Assembly: GCF_037120705.1 (NCBI RefSeq)
Contig: NZ_JAWLJU010000001.1
Span: 310,001-374,000 of the forward strand
Direction: 5' to 3'
DNA: 64,000 nucleotides
From: Pseudoalteromonas sp. UG3-2
Lineage (GTDB): Bacteria; Pseudomonadota; Gammaproteobacteria; Enterobacterales; Alteromonadaceae
In this document: positions 45,648 to 54,590 of the stretch, piece by piece
Layout: each line of letters opens with the position of its first letter
How positions within the stretch are numbered: the first letter of the stretch is position 1
Made by a program: the position numbers and the translations under genes
The notes under the pieces: model-generated
The model's input: the letters and a program-made list of their open reading frames with translations, nothing else
What the model was told of the DNA's origin: nothing
Databases searched by the model: none

Positions 45648-46853
45648 ATGTCACTAGAAAACCATCCAATGTGGCGATTGCCAAAGCACCATTTAGATCA
45701 TGAAGATGCCCATGACCATGTGCATTGGGTCGAGTTATTTTATGATCTGATCCATGTGGTCATTATTTTCTTACTTGGAAACTTTTTAAGCGACCACTTA
45801 AGTGTGGATGGTTTTCTAGCGTTTGCGGGACTATTTATCGCTGTATGGTTTGCATGGGCAGACTCTAGCGTTTTTAACTCACTCTATGTCAGCACAGACG
45901 TAAAACACCGACTCATTATGTCTTGCCAAATTGTAACCGCAATGGTTATGGCAGCGTCAATTCCTCATGTTTTAGATAAGGGCTGGATGTATTTTGCCCT
46001 TGCCTACGCAGCGAATAGAATGATCACCGCCTATTTGTACCATAGAACGAATAGGCTTGGTGTTGAAGCAACCGTGCTTTCACGAACAGTCAGCCGCAAC
46101 TTCTTTGTTCTTGCTATCGTATTCGCAATAAGTGCTTTTCTACCTAAACCGTATAACTTTGCGGTATTTGCACTTGCCATACTTTCGATCCAACTTCTGT
46201 ATATGCTGCCCAAAATTGGCGTTTTAGACTGTAAGCGCTTTTTACCTCGATTAGGGCATATGTCTGAGAGGTTTGCTTTATTACTCCTCATCGTTGTTGG
46301 TGAAGGATTCTTTAAGCTAGTGATCACTCTATCCGAAAAGGGCGTGTATAAAGTCACTCCAGAAGTACTGTTTAACTTTATGTTTGGGGGTATAGCGGTA
46401 TTTATTCAATGCTGGATTTATTTCGACTTTGTAGGCAATGGAAAGCCTAAAAATCAAGAAAAATGGACACTCGTTAACTGGTGGTTAGCGCATTTATTCC
46501 TAATGCTATCTGCTGTGATGGTGGGTGTTGCACTGGCAGGTGAAGTAAAAGTAGGATTTTGGGACCCATATCCGCTCAAATATGGTGCTATAGGTTGTAT
46601 TGGCCTTGCCTCATATTTACTGTGTCTACTTTGGATTCAATTCAATATCGAAGAACGCATTGCTCATCGATTCGCTACCGCAAAAGTACGTATGTTTGGT
46701 GTTGTTTTGGCTTTAGCAACATTATTGGTCTTGCCCTATGTGCCAGCTTTAATAGGTAATCTTTTATGGGGGGCGGCGTTAATTTCTCAAATAGCCATTC
46801 CAGTAACAAGAGCCTATCTTACCTTTTCCAAAGAAGAACAAGATAAAGCTTAA
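45648..46853 (+). CDS. LtrA family (low temperature requirement A) membrane protein
   Basis: A 401-residue protein with about ten to twelve membrane helices. HWVELFYDLIHVVIIFLLGNFLSDHL, MSERFALLLLIVVGEGFFKLV and GIAVFIQCWIYFDFVG are LtrA hallmarks. Function of the family is unclear. The ATG at 45648 lies one base after the previous stop with GGAG upstream; a longer frame overlapping the previous gene is less likely. Sixth gene of the operon. Confidence 0.9.
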   Translation: MSLENHPMWRLPKHHLDHEDAHDHVHWVELFYDLIHVVIIFLLGNFLSDHLSVDGFLAFAGLFIAVWFAWADSSVFNSLYVSTDVKHRLIMSCQIVTAMVMAASIPHVLDKGWMYFALAYAANRMITAYLYHRTNRLGVEATVLSRTVSRNFFVLAIVFAISAFLPKPYNFAVFALAILSIQLLYMLPKIGVLDCKRFLPRLGHMSERFALLLLIVVGEGFFKLVITLSEKGVYKVTPEVLFNFMFGGIAVFIQCWIYFDFVGNGKPKNQEKWTLVNWWLAHLFLMLSAVMVGVALAGEVKVGFWDPYPLKYGAIGCIGLASYLLCLLWIQFNIEERIAHRFATAKVRMFGVVLALATLLVLPYVPALIGNLLWGAALISQIAIPVTRAYLTFSKEEQDKA

Positions 46854-46897
46854 AAATTACGCACTAACAGTTAATTCAATAATTAGCGGAAAAATTG

Positions 46898-47875
46898 ATG
46901 GGCAAGAAACTAACAACAAGAAAGCATGTATACGATATTCTTGAACACGGATTCGAAGGTTCGAGAGCTAGTCGATTATTTAGCGGCTTTATCGTAGTAC
47001 TTATCATTTTAAATGTAAGTGCCATCATTCTTGAGTCTTATCAACCAATAGCCGAAATGTACCATCAAGAATTTCTCTTGTTTAACAGCTTTTCTGTTGT
47101 TGTGTTTACGCTAGAGTATTTCGCGAGAGTCTGGGTTTCAGTTGAATCACCGCATAGTGATAGTTCTTCGCCAATAAAATCAAGAATTAGATATTCATTA
47201 AGCCCTGTTTCACTTATAGACTTGTTAGCAATAGCACCTTTTTACTTATCATTCATATTTACCATAGATTTAAGATATCTGCGCATGCTAAGAATGCTTA
47301 GGCTACTGAAACTAACACACTATTTCAAAGGCCTACGATTATTCATGGACGTCTTGAGAAAGGAATTACCCAGTATAGGCGCTGCAATTATAATCATGAG
47401 TGTTTTAGTTATAATGTCAGCCAGTATTATGTATGGCGTTGAACACGAGGCCCAACCTGATGTGTTTGATAGTATCCCTAGCGCCATTTGGTGGTCAGTG
47501 GTAACCATGACGACTGTTGGTTACGGCGATGTGACGCCTGTAACTTTTTTAGGTAAATTCATATCTATTTTTATCATGTTGTTAGGTGTTGGTATTGTCG
47601 CGTTGCCTGCTGCAATGCTTGCGGCCAAGTTCGGTGATGAGTTGAGAATGCGCAAGCAACTACTAGAACGCGAAATAGCAACCGCTCTTCAGGACGGTGT
47701 AATAATTTCAGAAGAGCAAACTGCTATTAAAAAGTTGTCTGAATCAATGGGGATATCTTCTCAAGAACTTGAGCATGTAATATTAACTTATACTAGGAAT
47801 ACTCCTCCATCAGTGACCTGTAATAACTGTGGTAAAGAAGTATTAGTCAGTGCTCGAATAATGGACATGAACTGA
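46898..47875 (+). CDS. Voltage-gated potassium channel (Kv type)
   Basis: A 325-residue six-helix channel. The S4 helix has regularly spaced Arg (LRYLRMLRMLRLLKLTHYFKGLRLF, about 125-149); the pore carries the K+ filter TVGYGD (206-211) between S5 and S6. The C-terminus has a coiled part and a small CNNC motif (CxxC) that could be a metal or redox site. 44 bases after ltrA in the same direction, so probably the last gene of the HxlR-flanked set. K+ flux in electrophile defence is known for Kef systems; here it is only an analogy. Confidence 0.92.
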   Translation: MGKKLTTRKHVYDILEHGFEGSRASRLFSGFIVVLIILNVSAIILESYQPIAEMYHQEFLLFNSFSVVVFTLEYFARVWVSVESPHSDSSSPIKSRIRYSLSPVSLIDLLAIAPFYLSFIFTIDLRYLRMLRMLRLLKLTHYFKGLRLFMDVLRKELPSIGAAIIIMSVLVIMSASIMYGVEHEAQPDVFDSIPSAIWWSVVTMTTVGYGDVTPVTFLGKFISIFIMLLGVGIVALPAAMLAAKFGDELRMRKQLLEREIATALQDGVIISEEQTAIKKLSESMGISSQELEHVILTYTRNTPPSVTCNNCGKEVLVSARIMDMN

Positions 47876-47876
47876 A

Positions 47877-49634
47877 TTAGCTATGGAAAGCTTGCCTAAC
47901 GCAGTTCCTTCCATCCGATTTAGCTTTATATAGTGCTTCATCGGCAAGTTTTACAACGGTTTCAATTGTTATGCCTTCACTTAGTTCAGAAATACCAAAG
48001 GAACTTGTCACTGCAGGTAAAAACTCTAACCCTGAATCTCTTGATTCAACTTCAATTGAATTGCGTATGCGTTCAGCTAAATTGATCGCATCCGCCAGAA
48101 TAGTATCAGTAAGTAATATTGCGAACTCCTCACCACCAAAACGAGCACAGACGTCCGTTTCTCTAATCAAGCTTTTAAGTAAGCTTGCAATAAATTGTAG
48201 TACTTTATCGCCAACTTGATGGCCGTAATTGTCATTGACCGACTTAAAATGATCAATATCCATTAAGATCAAAGCTGCTTTTCTTTCATACCTAATACAC
48301 CGCGACATTTCACTTGCTAGACGTTCATCAAAACAACGTCTATTCATTATTCCTGTTAGTCCATCCGTATTGGCTTGCTTGTGCAGTTCATGATTTGCTT
48401 GTTCTAACTCTTTGGTGACAGTCGATATAAAATGCATTAAACGCTTCAGAACTCTTGTACTCTCCTGCAGCTTTCTATTTTCTATGTGATTTGTATTATT
48501 ATTTTGTTGTAATACATTCCCTTCCCTAATCGCCAAAGCAACGAGCTCTGCATTCAACACATTCGTTTTACTCACCGCATTTGAAAATTCACCTAAAGTG
48601 AAAAAACCCGCTGTTGGGGCTAAATCCTGAAAGGGACTCAACTCTTGCTTCACTTCTTTTTGTAGAAAAAGTCTTCGACAACCACAGGAAAACAGATAAA
48701 TAGCTTCAGGGTGAAAGCTTCCCAAACGCTCAATTGCTACGTTTACAGCGTTTAATATTGAGTTTAGATCGCCATATCCAAAGCGAACTTTTGCACCCTC
48801 AGCAACATTTGAGGTGAACTTTATAGCGCCATCGTCTCCGAATGCAATTGGAACTTTAGCAAGAAAGTTTTGCTCTTGTTTGATAATGAGTGGAAACCCT
48901 ACTAATTCATCAACGCATCCATTTTCAATTCGCCCAATATAGTGTTGATAAAGGTCTGCTGCATTTTGATTATCAATTTCTAAAATAGAGTTGCGATCTG
49001 TCTTAGTTACCACCATTTCTTTTCCGAACGGTTGCCAACCTAAGATATTTTCCACCTTTAAGCTTACTCCCTCGCCGCATATTGCGACTGCTAAGAAAGC
49101 TGACGAGGAAACGAAATCGTTATGTAAAACCAATGTTTTAACAAGTTTCAAATGATCACCAGCCCCTCCACCGACAATGGGTACATCATCTACTTCTGAG
49201 GCAAATCCAGATAAAAAATCTTCACTTACTAAGCTATGTGTCGTTCCCAATAAAATAGTGGCTTTAACTTCTTTTCCACATTTGCGCTTTACGTTCCTAC
49301 CGAGCAGTTTTCCAGAAAGCACCTCTTTGTGAGGAGCACATTCTAGATGGAAAGAGAAAACCTTCGCTTCATTAAATACGGTTATTGAAATTATCGAACC
49401 GCTATCAAGCTTGTCACCATTTATAATTTCTCCGATCGTTGTGCATCCTATTACATCAATAACGGGTATTACTTTTCGCAAACAGCTTGATACTTCAAGC
49501 ATAAATTCATCGTCTACATAGGAAGTATAGAATTGAGCCAATACAGCACTGGCATTTTCGAATTTATAATCGATGCGCTCTAACTGTGAATGTAGGTCCT
49601 CTACATTGTCAAACTTAAATACAAAGTGCTTCAT
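47877..49634 (-). CDS. FIST sensor-diguanylate cyclase
   Basis: A 585-residue protein without signal peptide. Residues 25-230 are a FIST N domain (VIGCTTIGEI, VPIVGGGAGD), 225-370 FIST C (AIYLFSCGCRRLF, GFFTLGEF), then a coiled linker (385-420) and a GGDEF domain with GGEEF at 500-504 and an inhibitory RETD at 491-494. FIST domains are thought to bind small ligands such as amino acids. It would couple such a signal to cyclic di-GMP. Convergent with the K+ channel gene, one base apart. Confidence 0.92.
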   Translation of the reverse strand: MKHFVFKFDNVEDLHSQLERIDYKFENASAVLAQFYTSYVDDEFMLEVSSCLRKVIPVIDVIGCTTIGEIINGDKLDSGSIISITVFNEAKVFSFHLECAPHKEVLSGKLLGRNVKRKCGKEVKATILLGTTHSLVSEDFLSGFASEVDDVPIVGGGAGDHLKLVKTLVLHNDFVSSSAFLAVAICGEGVSLKVENILGWQPFGKEMVVTKTDRNSILEIDNQNAADLYQHYIGRIENGCVDELVGFPLIIKQEQNFLAKVPIAFGDDGAIKFTSNVAEGAKVRFGYGDLNSILNAVNVAIERLGSFHPEAIYLFSCGCRRLFLQKEVKQELSPFQDLAPTAGFFTLGEFSNAVSKTNVLNAELVALAIREGNVLQQNNNTNHIENRKLQESTRVLKRLMHFISTVTKELEQANHELHKQANTDGLTGIMNRRCFDERLASEMSRCIRYERKAALILMDIDHFKSVNDNYGHQVGDKVLQFIASLLKSLIRETDVCARFGGEEFAILLTDTILADAINLAERIRNSIEVESRDSGLEFLPAVTSSFGISELSEGITIETVVKLADEALYKAKSDGRNCVRQAFHS

Positions 49635-50006
49635 AGCTATGTGTTTTCGGTTAGAAAAGTTTATGTTGCTTAAAGTTTAGACAACCCAGTGAAATTCTCT
49701 AACAAAACAGATTTATAGATACAAACAAAGTCAACTGAGTTCTGTTGAAAGTAAACACGCCTATTTAAAGCTATGCAATTTAGAAAGTAATCATTAGCTG
49801 AGCTAGGGATTAAAGAATAAGAGCTTTTCATTAAGTTGAAGCTAATGGCTAGCAATAACCCCTATTTAACGATACAGCAAGAGCTGCCAAAACAACTCCA
49901 AGTTAGAGGGATAGTGCGTTTTTTGGCGAATGTGCGCTACAGTAGTGAATTAAAGCGATTCATATTACACTAGCGCCACTTCGGCAACTAATTAATAAAT
50001 CGACTT
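49635..50006. other. Intergenic region without recognised gene
   Basis: About 370 bases between the divergent FIST-GGDEF and EamA genes. A/T-rich; promoters for both must lie here, but I see no convincing -35/-10 pair, dyad or coding frame. Confidence 0.45.
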
Positions 50007-50876
50007 ATGCCATTACTTTGGATAGTTACCGCCTTATGGGCATTTTCATTTTCTCTGATTGGGGTTTATCTTGCGGGCCAGGTAGACACTTGGTTTAGTG
50101 CGCTGTCACGCACTGTGTTGGCGGCATTGGTGTTTGTGCCATTTCTTAAGCCTAGGCAAATCAACGCGCAATTGGCACTAAAACTGATGGCCATTGGCGC
50201 GATACAAATTGGTCTAATGTACAGCTTTTATTACCATTCATTTTTATATCTAAGCGTTCCCGAAGTCCTGCTGTTTACGGTGATGACGCCGGTGTATATT
50301 ACCCTGATCAACGACCTGCTTGAGCGCAAAACCAACTACCACTTTTTGTTTTCAGCTTTACTTGCCATTGTCGGTGCCATTACCATGCGCTACACCGAGC
50401 TCACCAGTGATTACCTGTTTGGTTTGCTGTTAGTGCAAGGGGCAAACCTGTGCTTTGCCCTTGGTCAAGTAGGCTATAAAAAGCTCAGTGAGCAGCAAAC
50501 GCTGGTGCATCATCAAAGCTTTGGCTATTTCTTTATTGGTGCCTCGGTTGTCTTAGGCTTAGGCTTTATGCTGTTCGGCAACGCCCAACAATTACCCTCC
50601 ACTGAGTTGCAATGGGGCATTGTTATCTACCTTGGTTTAGTGGCCTCTGGAATTGGCTATTTTGTTTGGAATCTGGGCCTAACGCGAGTCTCTGTAGGTG
50701 AGCTGGCGGTGATGAACAATGCCTTAATTCCCGCGGGGATCATGGTCAACTTGCTGATTTGGAATCGCGAAGCGGATCTGCTACGCCTTGGCGCTGGCAG
50801 CCTGATTATCTTTTGCGCGCTCATTTACAGTCAGCGCAGTGCAAAACTCAACTCAGCAAACAAGGGCGCGATTTAA
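50007..50876 (+). CDS. EamA/DMT family transporter
   Basis: A 289-residue protein with ten membrane helices in two EamA repeats: MPLLWIVTALWAFSFSLIGVYLAG at the start, ALQ-type VPEVLLFTVMTPVYITLINDLLERK, and GYFVWNLGLTRVSVGELAVMNNALIPAGI late. This is the carboxylate/amino acid/amine exporter type; substrate unknown. Its end overlaps the 3' end of the GNAT gene on the other strand by 4 bases. Confidence 0.88.
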   Translation: MPLLWIVTALWAFSFSLIGVYLAGQVDTWFSALSRTVLAALVFVPFLKPRQINAQLALKLMAIGAIQIGLMYSFYYHSFLYLSVPEVLLFTVMTPVYITLINDLLERKTNYHFLFSALLAIVGAITMRYTELTSDYLFGLLLVQGANLCFALGQVGYKKLSEQQTLVHHQSFGYFFIGASVVLGLGFMLFGNAQQLPSTELQWGIVIYLGLVASGIGYFVWNLGLTRVSVGELAVMNNALIPAGIMVNLLIWNREADLLRLGAGSLIIFCALIYSQRSAKLNSANKGAI

Positions 50877-51307
50877 AGCGCCTTGTAGAAGTGAATTTTA
50901 TAATCGAGCGGGGTTGTTACGGGCTCACACTTCACTATGTGATAACCATGGCTTATGAGCATCAACAGCATGGTGTTAAATTGGTTGCGAGACTTCACAC
51001 GGATAGCAGCAAAACCTTGCTGCCGGCACCACTGCTCTTGTTTTAACAATAATTGCTTCGCAATACCATGACCACGGTATTGCGGAATAACTGCCCCCAA
51101 CCAACTATAGAATTCCTGATCATCAAGTGCATAGCCAAGTTTGTAGCCCACAGGTTGCTCCCCAGCATACGCCACCAGCAACAAATGCGGTTTGCCCGTT
51201 AACCTTTGTGCTATCTGAGCTCGCTGTCGCGGCTGGCTGAACTCTGGAATTTGCAGCTCTACCTGCAACAAATCATCAATGCCTGCGGGTTTAATCTCTA
51301 TTTTCAT
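50873..51307 (-). CDS. GNAT family N-acetyltransferase
   Basis: A 144-residue acetyltransferase. IPQYRGHGIAKQLLLKQEQW is the acetyl-CoA-binding motif (R/Q-x-x-G-x-G/A) and EFYSWLGAVI is the preceding strand. Substrate unknown. Its ATG overlaps the stop of the S66 peptidase gene (ATGA), so the two are translated together. Confidence 0.9.
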   Translation of the reverse strand: MKIEIKPAGIDDLLQVELQIPEFSQPRQRAQIAQRLTGKPHLLLVAYAGEQPVGYKLGYALDDQEFYSWLGAVIPQYRGHGIAKQLLLKQEQWCRQQGFAAIRVKSRNQFNTMLLMLISHGYHIVKCEPVTTPLDYKIHFYKAL

Positions 51308-52332
51308 CGCAACTCCTGCTCAATAACAAAATGAGCACCATAATTTACCCGAGCTAAAGCGCCATTGATTAAGGTTAAATTGGGGGCTTGATGGCCGATA
51401 TCGACATCGTAAATTACCGGCAAATTGAACCCTGCAAAGGCTTTTTGTAAGGCATCAATATGAGTCCAGTCGCTGTCCTCGGCTACGGTTACTGGGTTGC
51501 GGCCTATTAATAATCCCGACAGCTGCGAAAACCAACCTCGTAACTTAAGACTTTGCAATGCACGGTAATACGCCGGCGGTGACAGCTCTGCGTTTTCTAA
51601 GTACAAAATAATGTCCTGCTGCGGATACAGCTTGGCAAATGCTTCAAGATCAAAGTACTCCGTGCCAGCGAGCAACATATGAATATCCAAACAGCCGCCT
51701 AATAACCTTCCTGAAAACGCCCCTTCTGGTGCCTTGGAGTTTAATACCCGCCACTGAGTGGGCTCACTGAGGTTAAATCCAGTATTGGGGTGGGCAGCAA
51801 AATCTAACGACTGCGGCTCAAAAGAGGATGAAGGATACTGCCTAAAACCGCCGCCAGGCGCAGTGCCTAAATGGCTAAACAGTGACGTAGTAAGGGGATC
51901 GGTTTGTTTGTCTGTGAGTTGCATCAGGTTGGTTGCGTGAACACTCGCCCAGCCCAATTTACAAGTCAATGCCGTTAATAGCGTGCTGACATCCGAAAAG
52001 CCTATTAACCACTTTGGCCTTGCCTGCTGTAGACGCTGCCAATCCAATAAAGGCAATATATCCATCGCCACAGCTCCGCCCCAAGGCGGCATAATGGCAT
52101 CGACCTGGTCATCTAACAGCAGCTGCATAAGCTCATTTGCTCTGTCATCAGCACTGGCACTGACATAATGGTGATTCTCACGCAGACACTGCCCTTGCAA
52201 CACTTCAAACCCTTGGCTGTGTAAATAGGCTAAGGCATTATCTAAACGTGCATGCATGGCTTGGGGCACGCCTGCAGAAAAGGCACTCACCGCTATTTTA
52301 CTGCCCAGTTGCAAAGGGCTAGGATACTTCAT
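51304..52332 (-). CDS. S66 family LD-carboxypeptidase/MccF-like peptidase
   Basis: A 342-residue S66 serine peptidase. LIGFSDVSTLLTAL holds the nucleophile Ser, YLENAELSPPAYYRALQSL the Glu, and DIGHQAPNLTLINGALARV the His of the Ser-Glu-His triad. Members trim murein L,D-tetrapeptides or degrade microcin C; length and IMPPWGGAVAMDILPLLD suggest the MccF/LdcA range. The ATG at 52332 is preferred over a TTG 24 bases upstream. Co-translated with a GNAT gene; MccF plus a GNAT acetyltransferase recalls microcin-C self-immunity pairs (MccE/MccF), but this is only suggestive. Confidence 0.9.
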   Translation of the reverse strand: MKYPSPLQLGSKIAVSAFSAGVPQAMHARLDNALAYLHSQGFEVLQGQCLRENHHYVSASADDRANELMQLLLDDQVDAIMPPWGGAVAMDILPLLDWQRLQQARPKWLIGFSDVSTLLTALTCKLGWASVHATNLMQLTDKQTDPLTTSLFSHLGTAPGGGFRQYPSSSFEPQSLDFAAHPNTGFNLSEPTQWRVLNSKAPEGAFSGRLLGGCLDIHMLLAGTEYFDLEAFAKLYPQQDIILYLENAELSPPAYYRALQSLKLRGWFSQLSGLLIGRNPVTVAEDSDWTHIDALQKAFAGFNLPVIYDVDIGHQAPNLTLINGALARVNYGAHFVIEQELR

Positions 52333-52395
52333 GGCTAAACCTAAAACGCATAACAAAGCTTTATGCTACACCAGTGCAAAGTAAAATACATCGGA

Positions 52396-53028
52396 TTATG
52401 AAATGGCCACCACAGGAGTGTCGGAATCAAAGCCAACATCAGTAAATAAGCTGTCTATTTCCAGCTCCATCTCTTTACGGTTTAAATCCAATGACTTTAA
52501 TGTACTGCCCCCTAATAAGGCTTCTTGGCCGCGCTCTAAACGCGCATGAAGACTAGCAATAACACTGCGGATGCGCTGTTTATCTTGTTGCTCTATGCCT
52601 TTTTGCTGCTCAGTGTGACGGTCGAGCTGAGCTAACATCTCCAGCCGCTGCGCCAGCTCTTTGTAACTCAAAAAGTCCAGATTTAAACTGCTAAATAACT
52701 GCAATTGCGCCTGATCTTTTGCCGTTGCTTTAGGCTGTAATGGTTGAGTCATAATCTCGGCAACTAACGCCCGCAACTGCTCAATGGCCTTAGCTCTGTC
52801 GCGAGAAAAAGCACTGAGGTCTAGGTTGGTTGCTAATGGTTCTTGTGGCACCGATGCACTCATCTGATTTGCCGGTAACTGTGCTGTTGTAGCATGGGTT
52901 TGCTTAGCCGATAAGACACCCTGATAGTGACTTTGAAAACCACTGGGTTGGGTGTTTTCTTGCGTTTCACTGGCCTGCAATGAGGCGTTTGACGCAGTAA
53001 CAAAATGGGATAAAAACTGTGTTTGCAT
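52396..53028 (-). CDS. Hypothetical protein, Q-rich and helical
   Basis: About 210 residues from the ATG at 53028 (MQTQFLSHF, AGGT upstream). No family recognised. The first 75 residues are rich in Ser/Thr/Gln and likely disordered; 85-190 is charged and helical (RDRAKAIEQLRALVAEIM, KELAQRLEMLAQLDRHTEQQKG), probably a coiled coil. No signal peptide, membrane segment or Cys in the core. Stands alone. Confidence 0.65.
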   Translation of the reverse strand: MQTQFLSHFVTASNASLQASETQENTQPSGFQSHYQGVLSAKQTHATTAQLPANQMSASVPQEPLATNLDLSAFSRDRAKAIEQLRALVAEIMTQPLQPKATAKDQAQLQLFSSLNLDFLSYKELAQRLEMLAQLDRHTEQQKGIEQQDKQRIRSVIASLHARLERGQEALLGGSTLKSLDLNRKEMELEIDSLFTDVGFDSDTPVVAIS

Positions 53029-53304
53029 GACCAACCTATTGCAACAATAAAACACAGTAGCACTGCAAGCATTATTCCACGTAAACCTTTAAGCAAAACT
53101 GCCGATAATTTAACCAAACCCTGCGCCTAAACGCCTTTTTGTCAGCTAAAACGGCAAGGCTTAGCCTTTGCCGCATCAGTAGCGGGGCAGTTTTTAGCCG
53201 CACTGCAATGTCACGGCAACCATGGTTACTGCCACACTTGCGTTTAGTTATTTGGTACAAAGTTTGCTGTGTAAAAATCAACCTAATAATGGATGTGCTT
53301 CACC

Positions 53305-53919
53305 ATGAGACTAACAAAGGAAGAGTTGCAATTCATTCACACCACATTGAGTGCCAAAGAGTCGCCGCACTTTGCCGAGCTTGCAACCCATGCACCACTG
53401 CAGCAGCAACTTAGCAATGAGATACGCAGCTTACTCAATGGTATGGCCGACAGTGCTCAATTTAGCTTAGTAGCCAGAGGCGGCAGAGAAGAAGTCGAGT
53501 TTCCAATCAAAAACCTGAGCACCATCATTGATATACTGCAAAGCAACCTCGCCGCACCGAACATTGTCGACGCCAACCACCAGGGTTTACCCAGAAGCTG
53601 GCGTACTTGCCCCCAAACACCGGTACTTACGCGGCTAAGCGCGAATCTTATGCCCTTTCCCTTAGTATCCATTTCTCAAACTGGGGGGCTTATCAATACG
53701 TTTCCCTATTTAGCCGCACCATTGCAACAGCGCCTTTGTAAGCGCCTTGCTAAGCTGTACCTAGGTAACATGCCCCCGTTACTGCTCAGTATCAATGCCC
53801 TGGTCCTGAGTGGCCGGCATCAGTTGGCTATTTCATTCAATTTAAACGCCGCCGACAGCGAAACCTTAAAGGCTTTTATTCTCCATCATTATGTGGCTGG
53901 TAAGGGGATAAACCTATAA
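53305..53919 (+). CDS. Hypothetical protein
   Basis: About 204 residues from the ATG at 53305 (MRLTKEELQFIHTTLSAKESPHF). No family recognised. The N-terminal 60 residues are helical; 60-110 has alternating strand-like text (AQFSLVARGGREEVEFPIKNLSTIIDIL), and the C-terminal part LAISFNLNAADSETLKAFILHHYV is hydrophobic but not transmembrane. Its last bases overlap the LysE gene end. Divergent from the other unknown gene. Confidence 0.65.
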   Translation: MRLTKEELQFIHTTLSAKESPHFAELATHAPLQQQLSNEIRSLLNGMADSAQFSLVARGGREEVEFPIKNLSTIIDILQSNLAAPNIVDANHQGLPRSWRTCPQTPVLTRLSANLMPFPLVSISQTGGLINTFPYLAAPLQQRLCKRLAKLYLGNMPPLLLSINALVLSGRHQLAISFNLNAADSETLKAFILHHYVAGKGINL

Positions 53920-54540
53920 ACCGAGCGCTTCATAAACTACACGAATGGCCAATAGTATAAAGGCAACACCAAGCAACTTGTCGATACCTGAGCGCTTAGC
54001 GGTGAGATCAAATTTATCGCGGGCTGTGGCACTAATAACCGACACCACAAAATACCACATGGCATCAATCGTCAGTACCGTCACGCACATAATAAGACCG
54101 ACTGAGAGTGTCATTTTCTCAGGTTCGATAAACTGCGAAAACAGCGCGACAAAAAAGATCGCCAGCTTGGGGTTTAAAAAGGCAATGGCAAAGCCGTCTT
54201 TTGCAGCCTGCCAGTAACTGGTGGTCGCCAAATCGTTCACGACCTGCAAACCTTGGCTTTGACTGCGCAGTATTTTGATGCCCATCCATGCCAAATAAGC
54301 CGCCCCACCATAGACGAGAACTTGGTATAACAGTGGTGATTGCTGAATTAACCCAGATAACCCCAACAGCGCCAGACAAGCGTAAATGCCAACCCCAAAA
54401 CCATGAGATAAGCTGGCAACAATCCCGTGTTTCGCGCTTTGAAATAGGCTATAGCGTAATACCACAGCCAGACTTGGTCCTGGCGACATTGCCCCCATTG
54501 CGCAAATAGCCGCTAAGCTTAGCCATGCAGTTAGTTCCAT
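53914..54540 (-). CDS. LysE/RhtB family amino-acid exporter
   Basis: A 208-residue protein with six membrane helices. AICAMGAMSPGPSLAVVLRYSL is the LysE signature (SPGP), followed by HGFGVGIYACLALLGLSGL and YGGAAYLAWMGIKILRS. Exports an amino acid or derivative; substrate unknown. The ATG at 54540 is used because GGAA lies 6-7 bases upstream; a 13-residue extension exists in frame. Confidence 0.92.
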   Translation of the reverse strand: MELTAWLSLAAICAMGAMSPGPSLAVVLRYSLFQSAKHGIVASLSHGFGVGIYACLALLGLSGLIQQSPLLYQVLVYGGAAYLAWMGIKILRSQSQGLQVVNDLATTSYWQAAKDGFAIAFLNPKLAIFFVALFSQFIEPEKMTLSVGLIMCVTVLTIDAMWYFVVSVISATARDKFDLTAKRSGIDKLLGVAFILLAIRVVYEALGL

Positions 54541-54590
54541 AATAATTCCATGCAAAATAACAAAGTCATAGGATAGCAAATTTTGCTACC

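Noticed and set aside
49670..49855. 61-codon reverse frame upstream of FIST-GGDEF
   Set aside because: Low-complexity A/T-rich frame with no ribosome site.
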